A stretch of DNA of 64,000 bases from a virus, in the IMG/VR virus record IMGVR_UViG_3300045141_000199, positions 25,774-89,773 of that record. The stretch is one strand, 5' to 3'. Shown one piece after another: positions 34,588 through 41,664 of the stretch (position 1 is its first letter; the number at the start of each line of letters is the position of its first letter). The notes below the pieces were generated by a model. That model worked only from the letters and a program-made list of their open reading frames with translations. It had not been told where the DNA came from and did not search any database. Position numbers and translations under genes: made by a program.

Positions 34588-34759
34588 AATGCACCGCTAA
34601 GCACGCGATCCGAGACGGGTTTACAAACAGCACGTTTTCTCGGCCTTCCTCCACCAGTGTGCCTGACTTGCCATAGGTTTCATCGTTGATGAAGACCACG
34701 GAATCTACTTTAGGGAAACGCTTTTCCGTTAAGTCCGGGCCTAATAATTCTACTTCCAT
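34580..34759 (-). CDS. 59-residue protein, unknown function
   Basis: The start (MEVELLGPDLTEKRFPKV) has AGGAGA seven bases upstream. The protein is beta-rich and acidic. It is the first gene of the MazG-helicase group; upstream of it is the sequence TATAAGTCACTATAAC (34772-34787), similar to the palindrome at the window end. Confidence 0.7.
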   Translation of the reverse strand: MEVELLGPDLTEKRFPKVDSVVFINDETYGKSGTLVEEGRENVLFVNPSRIACLAVHYD

Positions 34760-34771
34760 ATCTTCTCCTAA

Positions 34772-34787
34772 GTTATAGTGACTTATA
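34772..34787 (-). promoter_or_regulatory. Possible operator or -10 region, related to the 63,976 palindrome
   Basis: The - strand reads TATAAGTCACTATAAC; at 63973-63988 the + strand reads TATTAGTCACTGTTAC, identical at 13 of 16 bases. TATAAC could be a -10 box. Two copies only, so the assignment is tentative. Confidence 0.3.
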
Positions 34788-34798
34788 GTTTATCAAAA

Positions 34799-35008
34799 TT
34801 AGACAAAGCCCATCCACGCTTCGACATCCTCGTCCCACTCCCAACCGAGTGCGTCGAGAACAAAAAGATCAACATCGGTCATGGCTCCAGGGTCTTGAGT
34901 TGAGCCATAGAGCACGTCGTGCTCAGCAGCAACAAGAAAGCCCTGTTCGCCTAACTTGTCGTACTTAGCGAATATCTTTAGGCCCTCAATCGCGTGAGAT
35001 ATCTTCAT
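34799..35008 (-). CDS. Small protein, unknown function
   Basis: ATG at 35008 lies inside the end of the upstream gene with GGAG ten bases before it. The 69-residue protein (AAEHDVLYG, LDALGWEWDEDVEAW) resembles small proteins common in actinophage genomes; no function known. Confidence 0.7.
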   Translation of the reverse strand: MKISHAIEGLKIFAKYDKLGEQGFLVAAEHDVLYGSTQDPGAMTDVDLFVLDALGWEWDEDVEAWMGFV

Positions 35009-35321
35009 AATCAGGCTCCGGTGCATTGGGATCGTATTCGGCCGATTGAGCTAACTGCCTCAGCTTCACGCGCATGCCATGCGCGGCGTGTTCGAGCGCA
35101 ATCAGTTTCTTACCTTGCGGGCTCTCGGTGAAGCCAATACCATCCGGCTCTTGTTCAGCGATAAGTTGGCGCTCCATCTCGGCTACGCGAGCCATCTTGA
35201 AGGCGTCCACGATCGCTGTTTTCAGAAGGACGGCCGTGGCTTCAGCTTGGCGGCACGCGGCGCCGGCAACCTCAAAGCATGTTCCATCTAGCTCGCGCGG
35301 GTCTGTGTAGATGAACTTCAC
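34986..35321 (-). CDS. Small helical protein, unknown function
   Basis: This 111-residue protein is mainly helical and acidic at its end (PNAPEPDYEDISRD). It overlaps genes on both sides. No family recognised. Confidence 0.7.
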   Translation of the reverse strand: MKFIYTDPRELDGTCFEVAGAACRQAEATAVLLKTAIVDAFKMARVAEMERQLIAEQEPDGIGFTESPQGKKLIALEHAAHGMRVKLRQLAQSAEYDPNAPEPDYEDISRD

Positions 35322-35515
35322 TCGCGCTCCTTCTTTTCGTTATTGCGGTTCCAACGGTGGTATGTCCACTCGGCTGGCGTGTAGATCGTTTCCGAGCCGT
35401 TACCAGGTAACCGTAAGTGCAAACAATTGCGGCCGTTGGTCTTGCCGAACTTCACAATGCATTTGCTCTGCTTGGCAACCTGGCGGGCGAGCAGACGCGC
35501 CTCCTTGTCAGACAT
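35318..35515 (-). CDS. Small protein, unknown function
   Basis: ATG at 35515 (MSDKEARLLARQVAKQSK) is preferred because it just follows the end of the upstream gene. The 65-residue protein has a basic helix and beta strands. Unknown family. Confidence 0.65.
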   Translation of the reverse strand: MSDKEARLLARQVAKQSKCIVKFGKTNGRNCLHLRLPGNGSETIYTPAEWTYHRWNRNNEKKERE

Positions 35516-35636
35516 CTCTAAGCATCTCAAAGAGATAGCGAACCTCTTCAATGATCTCTGCTTCGGTAGCGCCTAACTCCGTCCAACGGACTACCGCGCC
35601 CTCAAAGGCTATTCTGGCTCTTTCCTTATCGTCCAC
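35508..35636 (-). CDS. 42-residue helical protein
   Basis: GTG start with AAAGGAA about six bases upstream. The acidic helical protein (MDDKERARIAFEGAVVRWTE) fills the gap between two genes and overlaps both. Confidence 0.6.
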   Translation of the reverse strand: MDDKERARIAFEGAVVRWTELGATEAEIIEEVRYLFEMLRDV

Positions 35637-35775
35637 GCCATTCCTTTCGTAATGCTGCACGTTCGTTCACACGGCCGCGGCGCTTTTCCTGCGGGCGGTC
35701 TTTCTTAGTCGCGCCCTTTCGCCGATGCTCGGCTTCTGAGATGTGTTTGCGCCTGTAACGTCGCTTAGTTAGCAA
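35626..35775 (-). CDS. 49-residue very basic protein
   Basis: A TTG at 35775 has GGAGG five bases upstream; an in-frame ATG at 35796 has none. The protein is almost all charged (KRRYRRKHISEAEHRRKGAT) and could bind nucleic acid. Overlaps the genes on each side. Confidence 0.55.
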   Translation of the reverse strand: MLTKRRYRRKHISEAEHRRKGATKKDRPQEKRRGRVNERAALRKEWRGR

Positions 35776-35986
35776 AGTATCCTCCAGTTTCACCATAGAT
35801 TGTGTTGCCCGAGCGACCGGCTTTGGCGAAGTCGCTGTAGATGCGGCGCACGTCAACCTCGACCATGCCGAAGTAGAGAGCCGCGTGAGCAAAGGCTTCA
35901 TCCGGTGACTTGCCCTGTTCGATCAGGCCCTCGATGTAATGCACGATGCGCTCGATCGACTCTTTAGCCTTAGCGAAATCAGTCAC
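35765..35986 (-). CDS. Small helical protein, unknown function
   Basis: GTG at 35986 overlaps the upstream stop (GTGA). The 73-residue protein has two helices (ESIERIVHYIEGLIEQGKSP) and a Gly/Tyr-rich end. Unknown family. Confidence 0.65.
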   Translation of the reverse strand: MTDFAKAKESIERIVHYIEGLIEQGKSPDEAFAHAALYFGMVEVDVRRIYSDFAKAGRSGNTIYGETGGYFAN

Positions 35987-36456
35987 GGGCTGACCCACGT
36001 CGCACCCTGCCTCTCAATGGTTAGAGCTTTAATGCGGTTGCCTAGCTCTAGGATCGCGTCGAGACTCACGTACATCTCATGGGCGCCCCTGAAGACGGCC
36101 GCGCTAATTAGGTCAGTGAGCGGATACGCACCGCTCTTGATCCCGTAGAACGCCGGAAGAACCTGCTGCATTGCGTTCTCTCTTTGCGTGCGCTGCTTTG
36201 CTTGTTCCGCCTGCTTTATCTTTTCTTCAGCAACTTCATCAAGACGTGCAACACGTTTCAGCTCACGTTCTGCTGCCTCCTCCGCCCAGGTGGCTGTGAA
36301 GGCTTGCCGGTTCACTAACAGCGGCGACCCGCTAACTGAACCGTAGAAATCTAACGGCTGTGCCATGACTGAGATGTCGCCGGCCTCTTCAATAATGCGA
36401 TAGCGGCTGCGAAAGCCCGGCACGCTGCCGGCGGCATACTCCTCGCCCACCTTCAT
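35983..36456 (-). CDS. Protein of unknown function
   Basis: This 157-residue protein has a beta-rich N-terminal part (SRYRIIEEAGDISVMAQPLD) and a long charged helix (EEAAERELKRVARLDEVAEE). ATGA overlap with the coiled-coil gene upstream. Confidence 0.7.
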   Translation of the reverse strand: MKVGEEYAAGSVPGFRSRYRIIEEAGDISVMAQPLDFYGSVSGSPLLVNRQAFTATWAEEAAERELKRVARLDEVAEEKIKQAEQAKQRTQRENAMQQVLPAFYGIKSGAYPLTDLISAAVFRGAHEMYVSLDAILELGNRIKALTIERQGATWVSP

Positions 36457-36722
36457 AGCAAGCCTTTCAGATGGCGCTTTATCGTGTGGATTTCGGCTTG
36501 CTTAGACTCAATCTGTTCGCGCGCCACTAAGAGCTGGCCCTCAAGAATCGATACAGCGTTCTCAAGATTTTCGATCTGCTCTTCATCTTCACGCGATCCG
36601 GCGCGTAAATTCTGGATTTCGAGGATGTAATCTTTGTTCCTCGACTCAACTAACTCGATCTCTTCTGTAAATCGCTTAGCAAACGATGCCTTCTCGGCGG
36701 TATAGCGCTCAACGATCCCCAT
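36453..36722 (-). CDS. Coiled-coil protein
   Basis: ATG at 36722 has GAGGAGGAAG seven bases upstream, better than earlier in-frame starts. The 89-residue protein is one long coiled coil (ENLENAVSILEGQLLVAREQ). Confidence 0.7.
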   Translation of the reverse strand: MGIVERYTAEKASFAKRFTEEIELVESRNKDYILEIQNLRAGSREDEEQIENLENAVSILEGQLLVAREQIESKQAEIHTIKRHLKGLL

Positions 36723-36843
36723 CGCGCTCTTCCTCCTCGTCTTTCTTCTTGTTTTCAAGGTCTAAGTTGTTTAAGGCTTGTGCAAAGCCGAACGTGTAGA
36801 TTTCGCGGGCGCTCTTAGCGTCCCTGATCTTGATAATCGCCAT
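36709..36843 (-). CDS. 44-residue acidic protein
   Basis: AAGGAGCGG precedes the ATG by seven to nine bases. The protein has a short folded start (MAIIKIRDAKSAREIYTFGF) and ends in a run of Lys then Glu. It is the first gene of the leftward run and lies 82 bases from the divergent + strand island. Confidence 0.65.
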   Translation of the reverse strand: MAIIKIRDAKSAREIYTFGFAQALNNLDLENKKKDEEEERDGDR

Positions 36844-36911
36844 AATCTAGCCGCTCCTTATCGATTGATGCCGGTAGCTTAGCACATTTAGCAATCGGCC
36901 GCAGCGCGCTC

Positions 36912-36917
36912 TAAAAT
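36912..36917 (+). promoter_or_regulatory. Candidate -10 box for a leaderless + strand transcript
   Basis: TAAAAT ends seven bases before the ATG at 36925, so transcription would begin at the start codon. The stretch CGCGCTCTAAAATGGG is repeated with small changes before the next + strand unit (37645-37660). No clear -35 box. Confidence 0.4.
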
Positions 36918-36924
36918 GGGGGTT

Positions 36925-37638
36925 ATGGACTCCGATGCGGCCCTTTCACCACTAGACGCTCAAACAGCTAATACCCGCGTTGGCTCGGTAGAAAACAGGC
37001 TATCCGACAGCGACCGCCTAGCCAAAATCGAGGCGGCGTTGGCCGCCCATGCCGCCATCTTCGCCGAGCGCGAAAAGGCCGAGCAGCAGGCTCAAACTGA
37101 GCGCCAGTTGGCGGCCGCGGCCGTCCAGCAGGCCCTTCAAGAGGCTGCGAGCGCTAGCGCTAAGGCCCTGGAAGCAGCGCTAAAAAACGCTAACGAGCTG
37201 GAGCTTGAGCGTGTTGCCCGCGTCCGCGATGAGGTAAAGGAGGTCAAGGACGCCTCGACAAAGCTGGTCAACGAGCGCCAAACAGCCCAGCAGAAGTTCG
37301 AGGAAAACGTCAAAGAGCGCTTCGCTCAGGTCAACGAGTTTCGTGGTTCTCTGGATGACTTAGGCAAATCTATGGGTACCCGCCGCGAACTAGAACAAGC
37401 CGTGGACGCCCAAAGATTATCGGCCGCTACCCTGGCTAAGGAAATCTCCGCGCTGCGCAGCCGAATAGATGTAGGCCCGGAGGACTTACGAGCCTTACAG
37501 TCAAAGTCAGACGAATCGTCCGGGAAGGATGCCGGCGAGGCCAGCCGCCGGGCTCTGCGAGCAGTTTCTGTGGCTATTGTCTCTGCGGGGGTCGCTGGGG
37601 TCGCAGTCATTGTGGCGATCGTCCAAGCGCTTCACTAG
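36925..37638 (+). CDS. Coiled-coil protein with C-terminal membrane anchor
   Basis: Start chosen at ATG 36925, which aligns with the start of the second unit; ATG 36916 is in frame nine bases earlier. The 237-residue protein is a long Ala/Glu-rich coiled coil with one membrane segment at its end (VSVAIVSAGVAGVAVIVAIV). It could span from membrane to cytoplasm or periplasm and might be a lysis or exclusion factor. It begins the only + strand group in the right half. Confidence 0.75.
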   Translation: MDSDAALSPLDAQTANTRVGSVENRLSDSDRLAKIEAALAAHAAIFAEREKAEQQAQTERQLAAAAVQQALQEAASASAKALEAALKNANELELERVARVRDEVKEVKDASTKLVNERQTAQQKFEENVKERFAQVNEFRGSLDDLGKSMGTRRELEQAVDAQRLSAATLAKEISALRSRIDVGPEDLRALQSKSDESSGKDAGEASRRALRAVSVAIVSAGVAGVAVIVAIVQALH

Positions 37639-37651
37639 CCGCATCGCGCTT

Positions 37652-37657
37652 TAGAAT
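37652..37657 (+). promoter_or_regulatory. Second copy of the candidate leaderless -10 box
   Basis: TAGAAT lies seven bases before the ATG at 37665. The 26 bases from 37645 match those from 36905 at about 20 positions with the same spacing to ATG. Confidence 0.4.
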
Positions 37658-37664
37658 GGGAAAT

Positions 37665-37694
37665 ATGACCTATCGAACACTGTCTAATGAATGA
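37665..37694 (+). CDS. Nine-residue leader peptide
   Basis: ATG follows the duplicated leader motif and encodes MTYRTLSNE, ending in TGA that overlaps the next ATG (ATGA). It may couple translation of the membrane protein gene to a leaderless start. Confidence 0.35.
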   Translation: MTYRTLSNE

Positions 37695-37870
37695 ACTTCC
37701 AATGGTATTGGTTCACCCGCAGCATCGGCGCTGTAACAGTGCTCTACGAGCTGGTGCTCGACAAGGGCGGCGCCGAACGTGGCGTTATCATCGCGGCCGC
37801 CTTGAGCTTCATAGGGGTCGAGTGGGTAGCCAAGAAAGATCAGCGCAAAGGTGACGATGCTCAAGCCTAA
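37691..37870 (+). CDS. 59-residue membrane protein
   Basis: The protein (MNFQWYWFTRSIGAVTVLYE) has one or two membrane segments (RGVIIAAALSFIGVEWVA) and a charged end. It overlaps both the leader peptide and the next gene. Confidence 0.7.
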   Translation: MNFQWYWFTRSIGAVTVLYELVLDKGGAERGVIIAAALSFIGVEWVAKKDQRKGDDAQA

Positions 37871-37964
37871 GACCGTCATCCACGACTACCCGCTCACGAC
37901 GATCTACGTCGCGATTGCGGCCACGCTCAACACGACTCTCTTCTTGCTGGTGAAGTTCGTATGA
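37857..37964 (+). CDS. 35-residue membrane peptide
   Basis: ATG lies within the end of the previous gene; the protein has one hydrophobic segment (IYVAIAATLNTTLFLLVKFV). Its TGA overlaps the next ATG. Confidence 0.65.
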   Translation: MLKPKTVIHDYPLTTIYVAIAATLNTTLFLLVKFV

Positions 37965-38296
37965 ACAAAGTTAAGTTCCACGTCTCCAAGGCCCTGATTG
38001 GCTATGTCATCCTAGGGGCCAGCTTTGGCGTCGCCGGCACAGAACTCGCGCATAACGCCAACCACGCGAAAGTCAAAGCGACCGAAACCTGCCGCATCCA
38101 GCGCCGCGGCCTCGAAGCTACCAGGTATCTCGTAGGGTTCACCGAAGGCGTCCGCGCCCTCCTTACCCCGCAGCCTGGCCAGCCGCAGAAACCTGTGCCA
38201 AAGGTGTACAAAGACATCATCGATCGCACGAACTACAATCTGGATCATTACATCGCGATCCAGTCTACGCTACCGAAAAAGCGCGACTGTTCCTAA
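37961..38296 (+). CDS. Membrane-anchored protein, unknown function
   Basis: This 111-residue protein has an N-terminal membrane segment (ALIGYVILGASFGVAGTEL) and a helical domain with a Cys near each end (CRIQRR, KRDCS). It ends the + strand island. No terminator was found in the 69 bases before the convergent gene. Confidence 0.7.
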   Translation: MNKVKFHVSKALIGYVILGASFGVAGTELAHNANHAKVKATETCRIQRRGLEATRYLVGFTEGVRALLTPQPGQPQKPVPKVYKDIIDRTNYNLDHYIAIQSTLPKKRDCS

Positions 38297-38364
38297 GTCG
38301 TTTTCGATTTGGGGGAGTGAAAGGCTTTTTCCCACCAAGAAGCTAAAACTGTAATGGTACGAAG

Positions 38365-39102
38365 CTATGTATCCAATTGTCTGATCGCTATCTTGCCTTC
38401 TGACAATTCACGCTCATAGCGGCGTTTTGCTATCTCGGCCCGACTACGCAATTTCTTCCCTTGTGGCCGGCGGCCTTTGTACTCTCGGCGGGTCTTCAAT
38501 TCGCGCGCTTCTTGTTCCTGACGGGCTGTTGTTTTGCGGCGCTTTCGTTTCGGCTTAGCCTTTTTAGGCATCGGCTCCCAATCGTCATTGCAAGTCTTGT
38601 GTATCTTTTCTAGGCCAGGGAACACGACTCCTCCGCAACCTGAGCATTTACGGTGAATTTGCAGCGGTTCGTCCGGGCAATCAGCGCATGCCAAGTGAAC
38701 CCACACATTGGTTACCCGGACAATGTACTGGCCTAGAACGATATCCTTAGTGCATGCCGGGCATACACCCGTACGCTCGGCAATCTTGTCCTCTGACCAG
38801 GCCATCTCATACTCCTGCTCACTAGGCGGCAGACGCAGGACTTCGCCTATAGTTGAGCATTGCGAGGCTTCTTCAAGCGTTCGATTCGGGTGATACCACT
38901 CGCCCTTTTTCCATGATGATCGAAAGCGCCAATGCAACCGTTTCTCATCTAGCAAGGTGGCGCTATTTATTGTTCCGATAAGCTCAATGTCGTCGTCATT
39001 TCCGGTCTGTAGCGATCGAAACCGGCCGGCTAGCGAATCAGCGTCCCTAGTGTAGCCGATCTTGATAGTTCGGCGGGGGATGCAACGAATGAAGTAAACC
39101 AT
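38365..39102 (-). CDS. T5orf172 (GIY-YIG-related) protein with zinc-ribbon centre
   Basis: This 245-residue protein begins with a T5orf172/MUG113 domain (MVYFIRCIPRRTIKIGYTRD, then LHWRFRSSWKKGEWYHPN). A Cys-rich centre follows (CPACTKD, HLACADC, CSGCGG), then a very basic tail (KKAKPKRKRRKTTARQ). The order of domains is the reverse of the protein at 24760. The -10 box lies six bases before the ATG, so the message is probably leaderless. Confidence 0.8.
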   Translation of the reverse strand: MVYFIRCIPRRTIKIGYTRDADSLAGRFRSLQTGNDDDIELIGTINSATLLDEKRLHWRFRSSWKKGEWYHPNRTLEEASQCSTIGEVLRLPPSEQEYEMAWSEDKIAERTGVCPACTKDIVLGQYIVRVTNVWVHLACADCPDEPLQIHRKCSGCGGVVFPGLEKIHKTCNDDWEPMPKKAKPKRKRRKTTARQEQEARELKTRREYKGRRPQGKKLRSRAEIAKRRYERELSEGKIAIRQLDT

Positions 39103-39108
39103 TACTGA

Positions 39109-39117
39109 ATTATAGCA
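39109..39117 (-). promoter_or_regulatory. Extended -10 promoter, leaderless start
   Basis: The - strand reads TGCTATAAT followed by TCAGTA and then ATG. With a normal six- or seven-base discriminator, transcription starts at the A of the start codon. The same nonamer occurs at 30532. Confidence 0.6.
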
Positions 39118-39236
39118 TAGTAATCTACTATTGAAAGTGGTAAAGAAGTGGGTTAGAACCAGCGAAGTGAAACGCCTACAGCCGGCGCTAATCCAGCCCC
39201 AAAGCCAAATTATTGCCCGGACAATTTATATGCTAT

Positions 39237-39321
39237 GCTTTACGCTAGACCGAATCGGGCGTTGCCGGATACGGCCCAGCTCCCAAAAAGGAGTTGGGGA
39301 AAGTGGCCGCAAGGGTAAAGC
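39237..39321 (+). ncRNA. Structured non-coding RNA candidate
   Basis: GCTTTAC (39237-39243) and GTAAAGC (39315-39321) are exact complements and would close an 85-base multi-branch fold. Inside are GCCG-GATA-CGGC (39264-39275) and a 9-bp hairpin (39275-39283 with 39290-39298, one G-U, loop CAAAAA). A TATGCT with TGC before it (39231-39239) could be an extended -10, though it overlaps the 5' arm. It does not fit tRNA, and I recognise no known RNA family. No gene covers 39120-39379. Confidence 0.4.
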
Positions 39322-39379
39322 TCTATCCTCATCGTAAAACTAACTACGGATGAAGAGGAATGAAGCTCGGGCGCTTGAG

Positions 39380-39606
39380 CTAAGGTTTGCTGGGGTTACT
39401 GTTAGCGGCCGTATGCCCTACCCAAAACGCGAACATCATGAGCCCCATCATGACCTGCAGGTCATCGTAATCGCGATCGACCGGGAGAAAGCGGGCGAGT
39501 TCGTCTGCCGTTTCCAGGATGTTGACATCTGTGCCAGCTGCTTGGCGGTAACTCCTCCCGCGGCCGCCTTTTCTTGAACCTGGTTAACCGCGTCTTTTAT
39601 GAGCAT
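39380..39606 (-). pseudogene. Small gene appar­ently split by a one-base frame change
   Basis: From ATG 39606 (overlapping the upstream stop by eight bases) the frame encodes MLIKDAVNQVQEKAAAGGVT and AKQLAQ, then turns unlikely and stops at 39448. The -1 frame continues with good protein (VNILETADELARFLPVDRDY, then QVMMGLMMFAFWVGHTA) to a TAG at 39380. One inserted base near 39530 would give a single protein of about 75 residues. It could be a real indel, a sequencing error or a frameshift. Confidence 0.4.
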
Positions 39607-39875
39607 GGTTTCTCCCATTCATGAGGGTCGATGTTTAGCTTGGTGGCGATTTCTTCTGCCAGGCCCCGGCCGATCGTCGTCTTGGCTGCTTTGCGGCCGT
39701 CCCGGCGGTTGTTAACGGCCAACCCGACCTGCCGGCGCAGCCGCTCTACATCGGGCCGAACGATTGTATAGCCCACGTCCCTAGCCATGTTACACAGGCT
39801 TTCACCCCCAGCGAGCTTGGCCTTCACGGCATCCCTAAGCCCGTCTATGGGTATCTGCGGTTCCCCCACGCTCAC
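39597..39875 (-). CDS. HTH-like protein, unknown function
   Basis: This 92-residue protein starts at GTG overlapping the upstream stop (GTGA). LRDAVKAKLAGGESLCNMAR and DVGYTIVRPDVERLRRQVGL resemble a helix-turn-helix used by small DNA-binding proteins. Weak assignment. Confidence 0.65.
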   Translation of the reverse strand: MSVGEPQIPIDGLRDAVKAKLAGGESLCNMARDVGYTIVRPDVERLRRQVGLAVNNRRDGRKAAKTTIGRGLAEEIATKLNIDPHEWEKPCS

Positions 39876-40621
39876 GGGAACACCACCCGCATGAGCATGA
39901 AACCGGCGCCTATCCCGACGGCTACCGGCCGCCCTTCGTAAATGCCATAGGTTCCCATGATCGTCCCCAGCGAGGTAAACGTCCTTCGGAAAAAGCGGTC
40001 TACCCCGGCCGTGATCGAATCAGGGCTCGCAGGGGTCACTTGGCCCCGCTCGATCGCGCCGTATTCTGCCTCCAGTTCCGCGGCCGCCAGCTCGGTCGCA
40101 ACCGCCTCCACCCGCTCCAGGTCCAGCGGGGCAACTCCGCCTCCCGTCAGCCTGGCCAGTTCGGCTTTTAGCTCAGTAACCCCCGCGATGCGCGGCTGGC
40201 GTGGGACGTTCGGCTCCGTGAGAAATAGCCCCGTGTATTCGTCGTAAAGTTTGTCGCTAATCATCCTATACCGCATGGGGCAGTCGGCGGAGTGGCCGTG
40301 AGTATGACCGCAGGTACACCCATCGCCTTTGTCGCGTACGGCCGCCAGCGTTTTGCTTTTGCCTTGGTATCGCTTTTGCCTAGCTAGGCAATCAGCCGCG
40401 TGGTAGCCGTGGAAGTAACCACATTTGGGACAGGCTGATCGCGGCTCCAGCTTGGCGGGCATCGCAGGGGTTACTAGGGCCTTCTTCTCCGCATTGTGCT
40501 CCTTGGCCGCTATTTTCTGGCATTCTTCTCGGAGCTTTCGTTTGCGATATTCTTCGTCTTTTTTCTTTAGGTACTTCTTCTCATACTCCATGTAAAGCGC
40601 TCGCTCTTCGTCTTCATTCAT
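39872..40621 (-). CDS. Protein with two Cys/His clusters and a hydrophobic end
   Basis: This 249-residue protein has a charged N-terminal helix, then two similar clusters: CPKCGYFHGYHAADC and CTCGHTHGHSADC, likely two zinc sites from duplication. A helical middle follows, and the C-terminus is hydrophobic (IYEGRPVAVGIGAGFMLMRV) and may touch the membrane. Function unknown. Confidence 0.7.
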   Translation of the reverse strand: MNEDEERALYMEYEKKYLKKKDEEYRKRKLREECQKIAAKEHNAEKKALVTPAMPAKLEPRSACPKCGYFHGYHAADCLARQKRYQGKSKTLAAVRDKGDGCTCGHTHGHSADCPMRYRMISDKLYDEYTGLFLTEPNVPRQPRIAGVTELKAELARLTGGGVAPLDLERVEAVATELAAAELEAEYGAIERGQVTPASPDSITAGVDRFFRRTFTSLGTIMGTYGIYEGRPVAVGIGAGFMLMRVVFP

Positions 40622-41106
40622 CGTTTCACCACCTTGTCAAAACACCATCTAAACCAAAACGTTGACTCACAGTCCCAGCCATACATGCTGAGCGGGCGCG
40701 TCATTCGCGTCTCCCATTGGCCCTCTTCGGTCAGGTGGATGCCATCGTAAGCTCGGGCCACAGCCTTGAAGTTGATCGTCGGCTGGATAGGGCCGCTGGG
40801 GCCGTATGGCCGGTTTGTCCCTTTATGGCACTTATGCAGCGTCGCCAAGTCCTCGTAGTTGCCGATCGTGTAAACAGTCGCATCGGGCGAGGGGAACAGC
40901 ACCCAGCCCGGCTTAAGGTCGGCCCGATCGTAATCTTCTGCTTCGCACCATTCCTGCCAAGCGGACTTGCCCTCGCCGTTGAAGGTGGATGTCCACAGGC
41001 CGCCATCGCGCGGCTTGCAGAAAATCTGCTCGTCATTTGTGACGGGCTTGAGCTTCCCCGCCTCGGGCGCCCGCTTGCCTAGCCAGAGTTGTTGGTCAAC
41101 GCTCAT
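40618..41106 (-). CDS. Protein of unknown function
   Basis: ATG at 41106 (MSVDQQLWLGKRAPEAGKLK) follows the upstream overlap. The 162-residue protein has GIHLTEEGQWETR and LSMYGWDCESTFWFRW, the latter a motif I have seen in actinobacterial hypothetical proteins. No enzyme motif. Confidence 0.7.
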   Translation of the reverse strand: MSVDQQLWLGKRAPEAGKLKPVTNDEQIFCKPRDGGLWTSTFNGEGKSAWQEWCEAEDYDRADLKPGWVLFPSPDATVYTIGNYEDLATLHKCHKGTNRPYGPSGPIQPTINFKAVARAYDGIHLTEEGQWETRMTRPLSMYGWDCESTFWFRWCFDKVVKR

Positions 41107-41243
41107 CTGGCCTGCGCCTGCCGGGCGCCGCATTGTTCACACCATCGAACGCGATACTGCGACCCTAGGATATTTTCCCAAATGCGGTCGTCCCATGGCC
41201 CCCAGGAATGGCCGTGCAGCCAACAGGCGAGTCGGCTGCTCAT
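41103..41243 (-). CDS. 46-residue zinc-binding protein (DUF1660-like)
   Basis: ATGA overlap with the next gene. The sequence CWLHGHSWGPWDDRIW and WCEQCGARQ resembles DUF1660-type mini-proteins (CxxH, then CxxC). Confidence 0.65.
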   Translation of the reverse strand: MSSRLACWLHGHSWGPWDDRIWENILGSQYRVRWCEQCGARQAQAR

Positions 41244-41491
41244 TGGGGGTCCACGGGATGGTTAGGACAGTACCCTGCGGGTGTCAAGTGAGCAGGCGTT
41301 CCGCAGATCGCGCAGTCGCCCGTCTCGATGCGCTCCTCCAGCATAGCGCTGCCCTCGGGGGTAATCCACACATCAACTTTCACCAGGCCCGCACAGGCGA
41401 GATCACACAACGCGAGATAGTCAACTTGTTCCTGCTCGGCGCCGCTGCCTGTCTGTTCGAGAATCTTCCAATGCTTCTCTGACAACTTCAC
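41240..41491 (-). CDS. Small protein with zinc ribbon
   Basis: GTG start overlaps the upstream TGA. The 83-residue protein has a winged-helix-like start (KHWKILEQTG, LVKVDVWITPEG) and a C-terminal CAICGTPAHLTPAGYC cluster. Confidence 0.7.
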   Translation of the reverse strand: MKLSEKHWKILEQTGSGAEQEQVDYLALCDLACAGLVKVDVWITPEGSAMLEERIETGDCAICGTPAHLTPAGYCPNHPVDPQ

Positions 41492-41664
41492 AGCAACCGC
41501 TCCTGGAGCTGAGCCACCACCGGCTGGTATTTGGCGAGGATCACCCGCAGAGCTTCAGGCACATCGTGCTCTCGCTCCTCGCAGAATGTGTAGATCGCGC
41601 TTAGTGCCTCCTGACAGTCTTTCAGCAGCGCTGTGTCGTTACGCGTTGGCCATTCAACTGTCAT
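41488..41664 (-). CDS. 58-residue helical protein
   Basis: ATG overlaps the upstream stop (TCATGA arrangement). The protein (MTVEWPTRNDTALLKDCQEA) is helical and acidic; unknown function. Confidence 0.7.
   Translation of the reverse strand: MTVEWPTRNDTALLKDCQEALSAIYTFCEEREHDVPEALRVILAKYQPVVAQLQERLL

Noticed and set aside
39237-39321. A tRNA or tmRNA
   Set aside because: It has 7-bp closing arms, but no T-loop sequence and an unsuitable inner layout.
39350-39577. A + strand gene of 75 residues
   Set aside because: It is codon-aligned with the better - strand reading and has no clear relation to neighbouring + strand genes.
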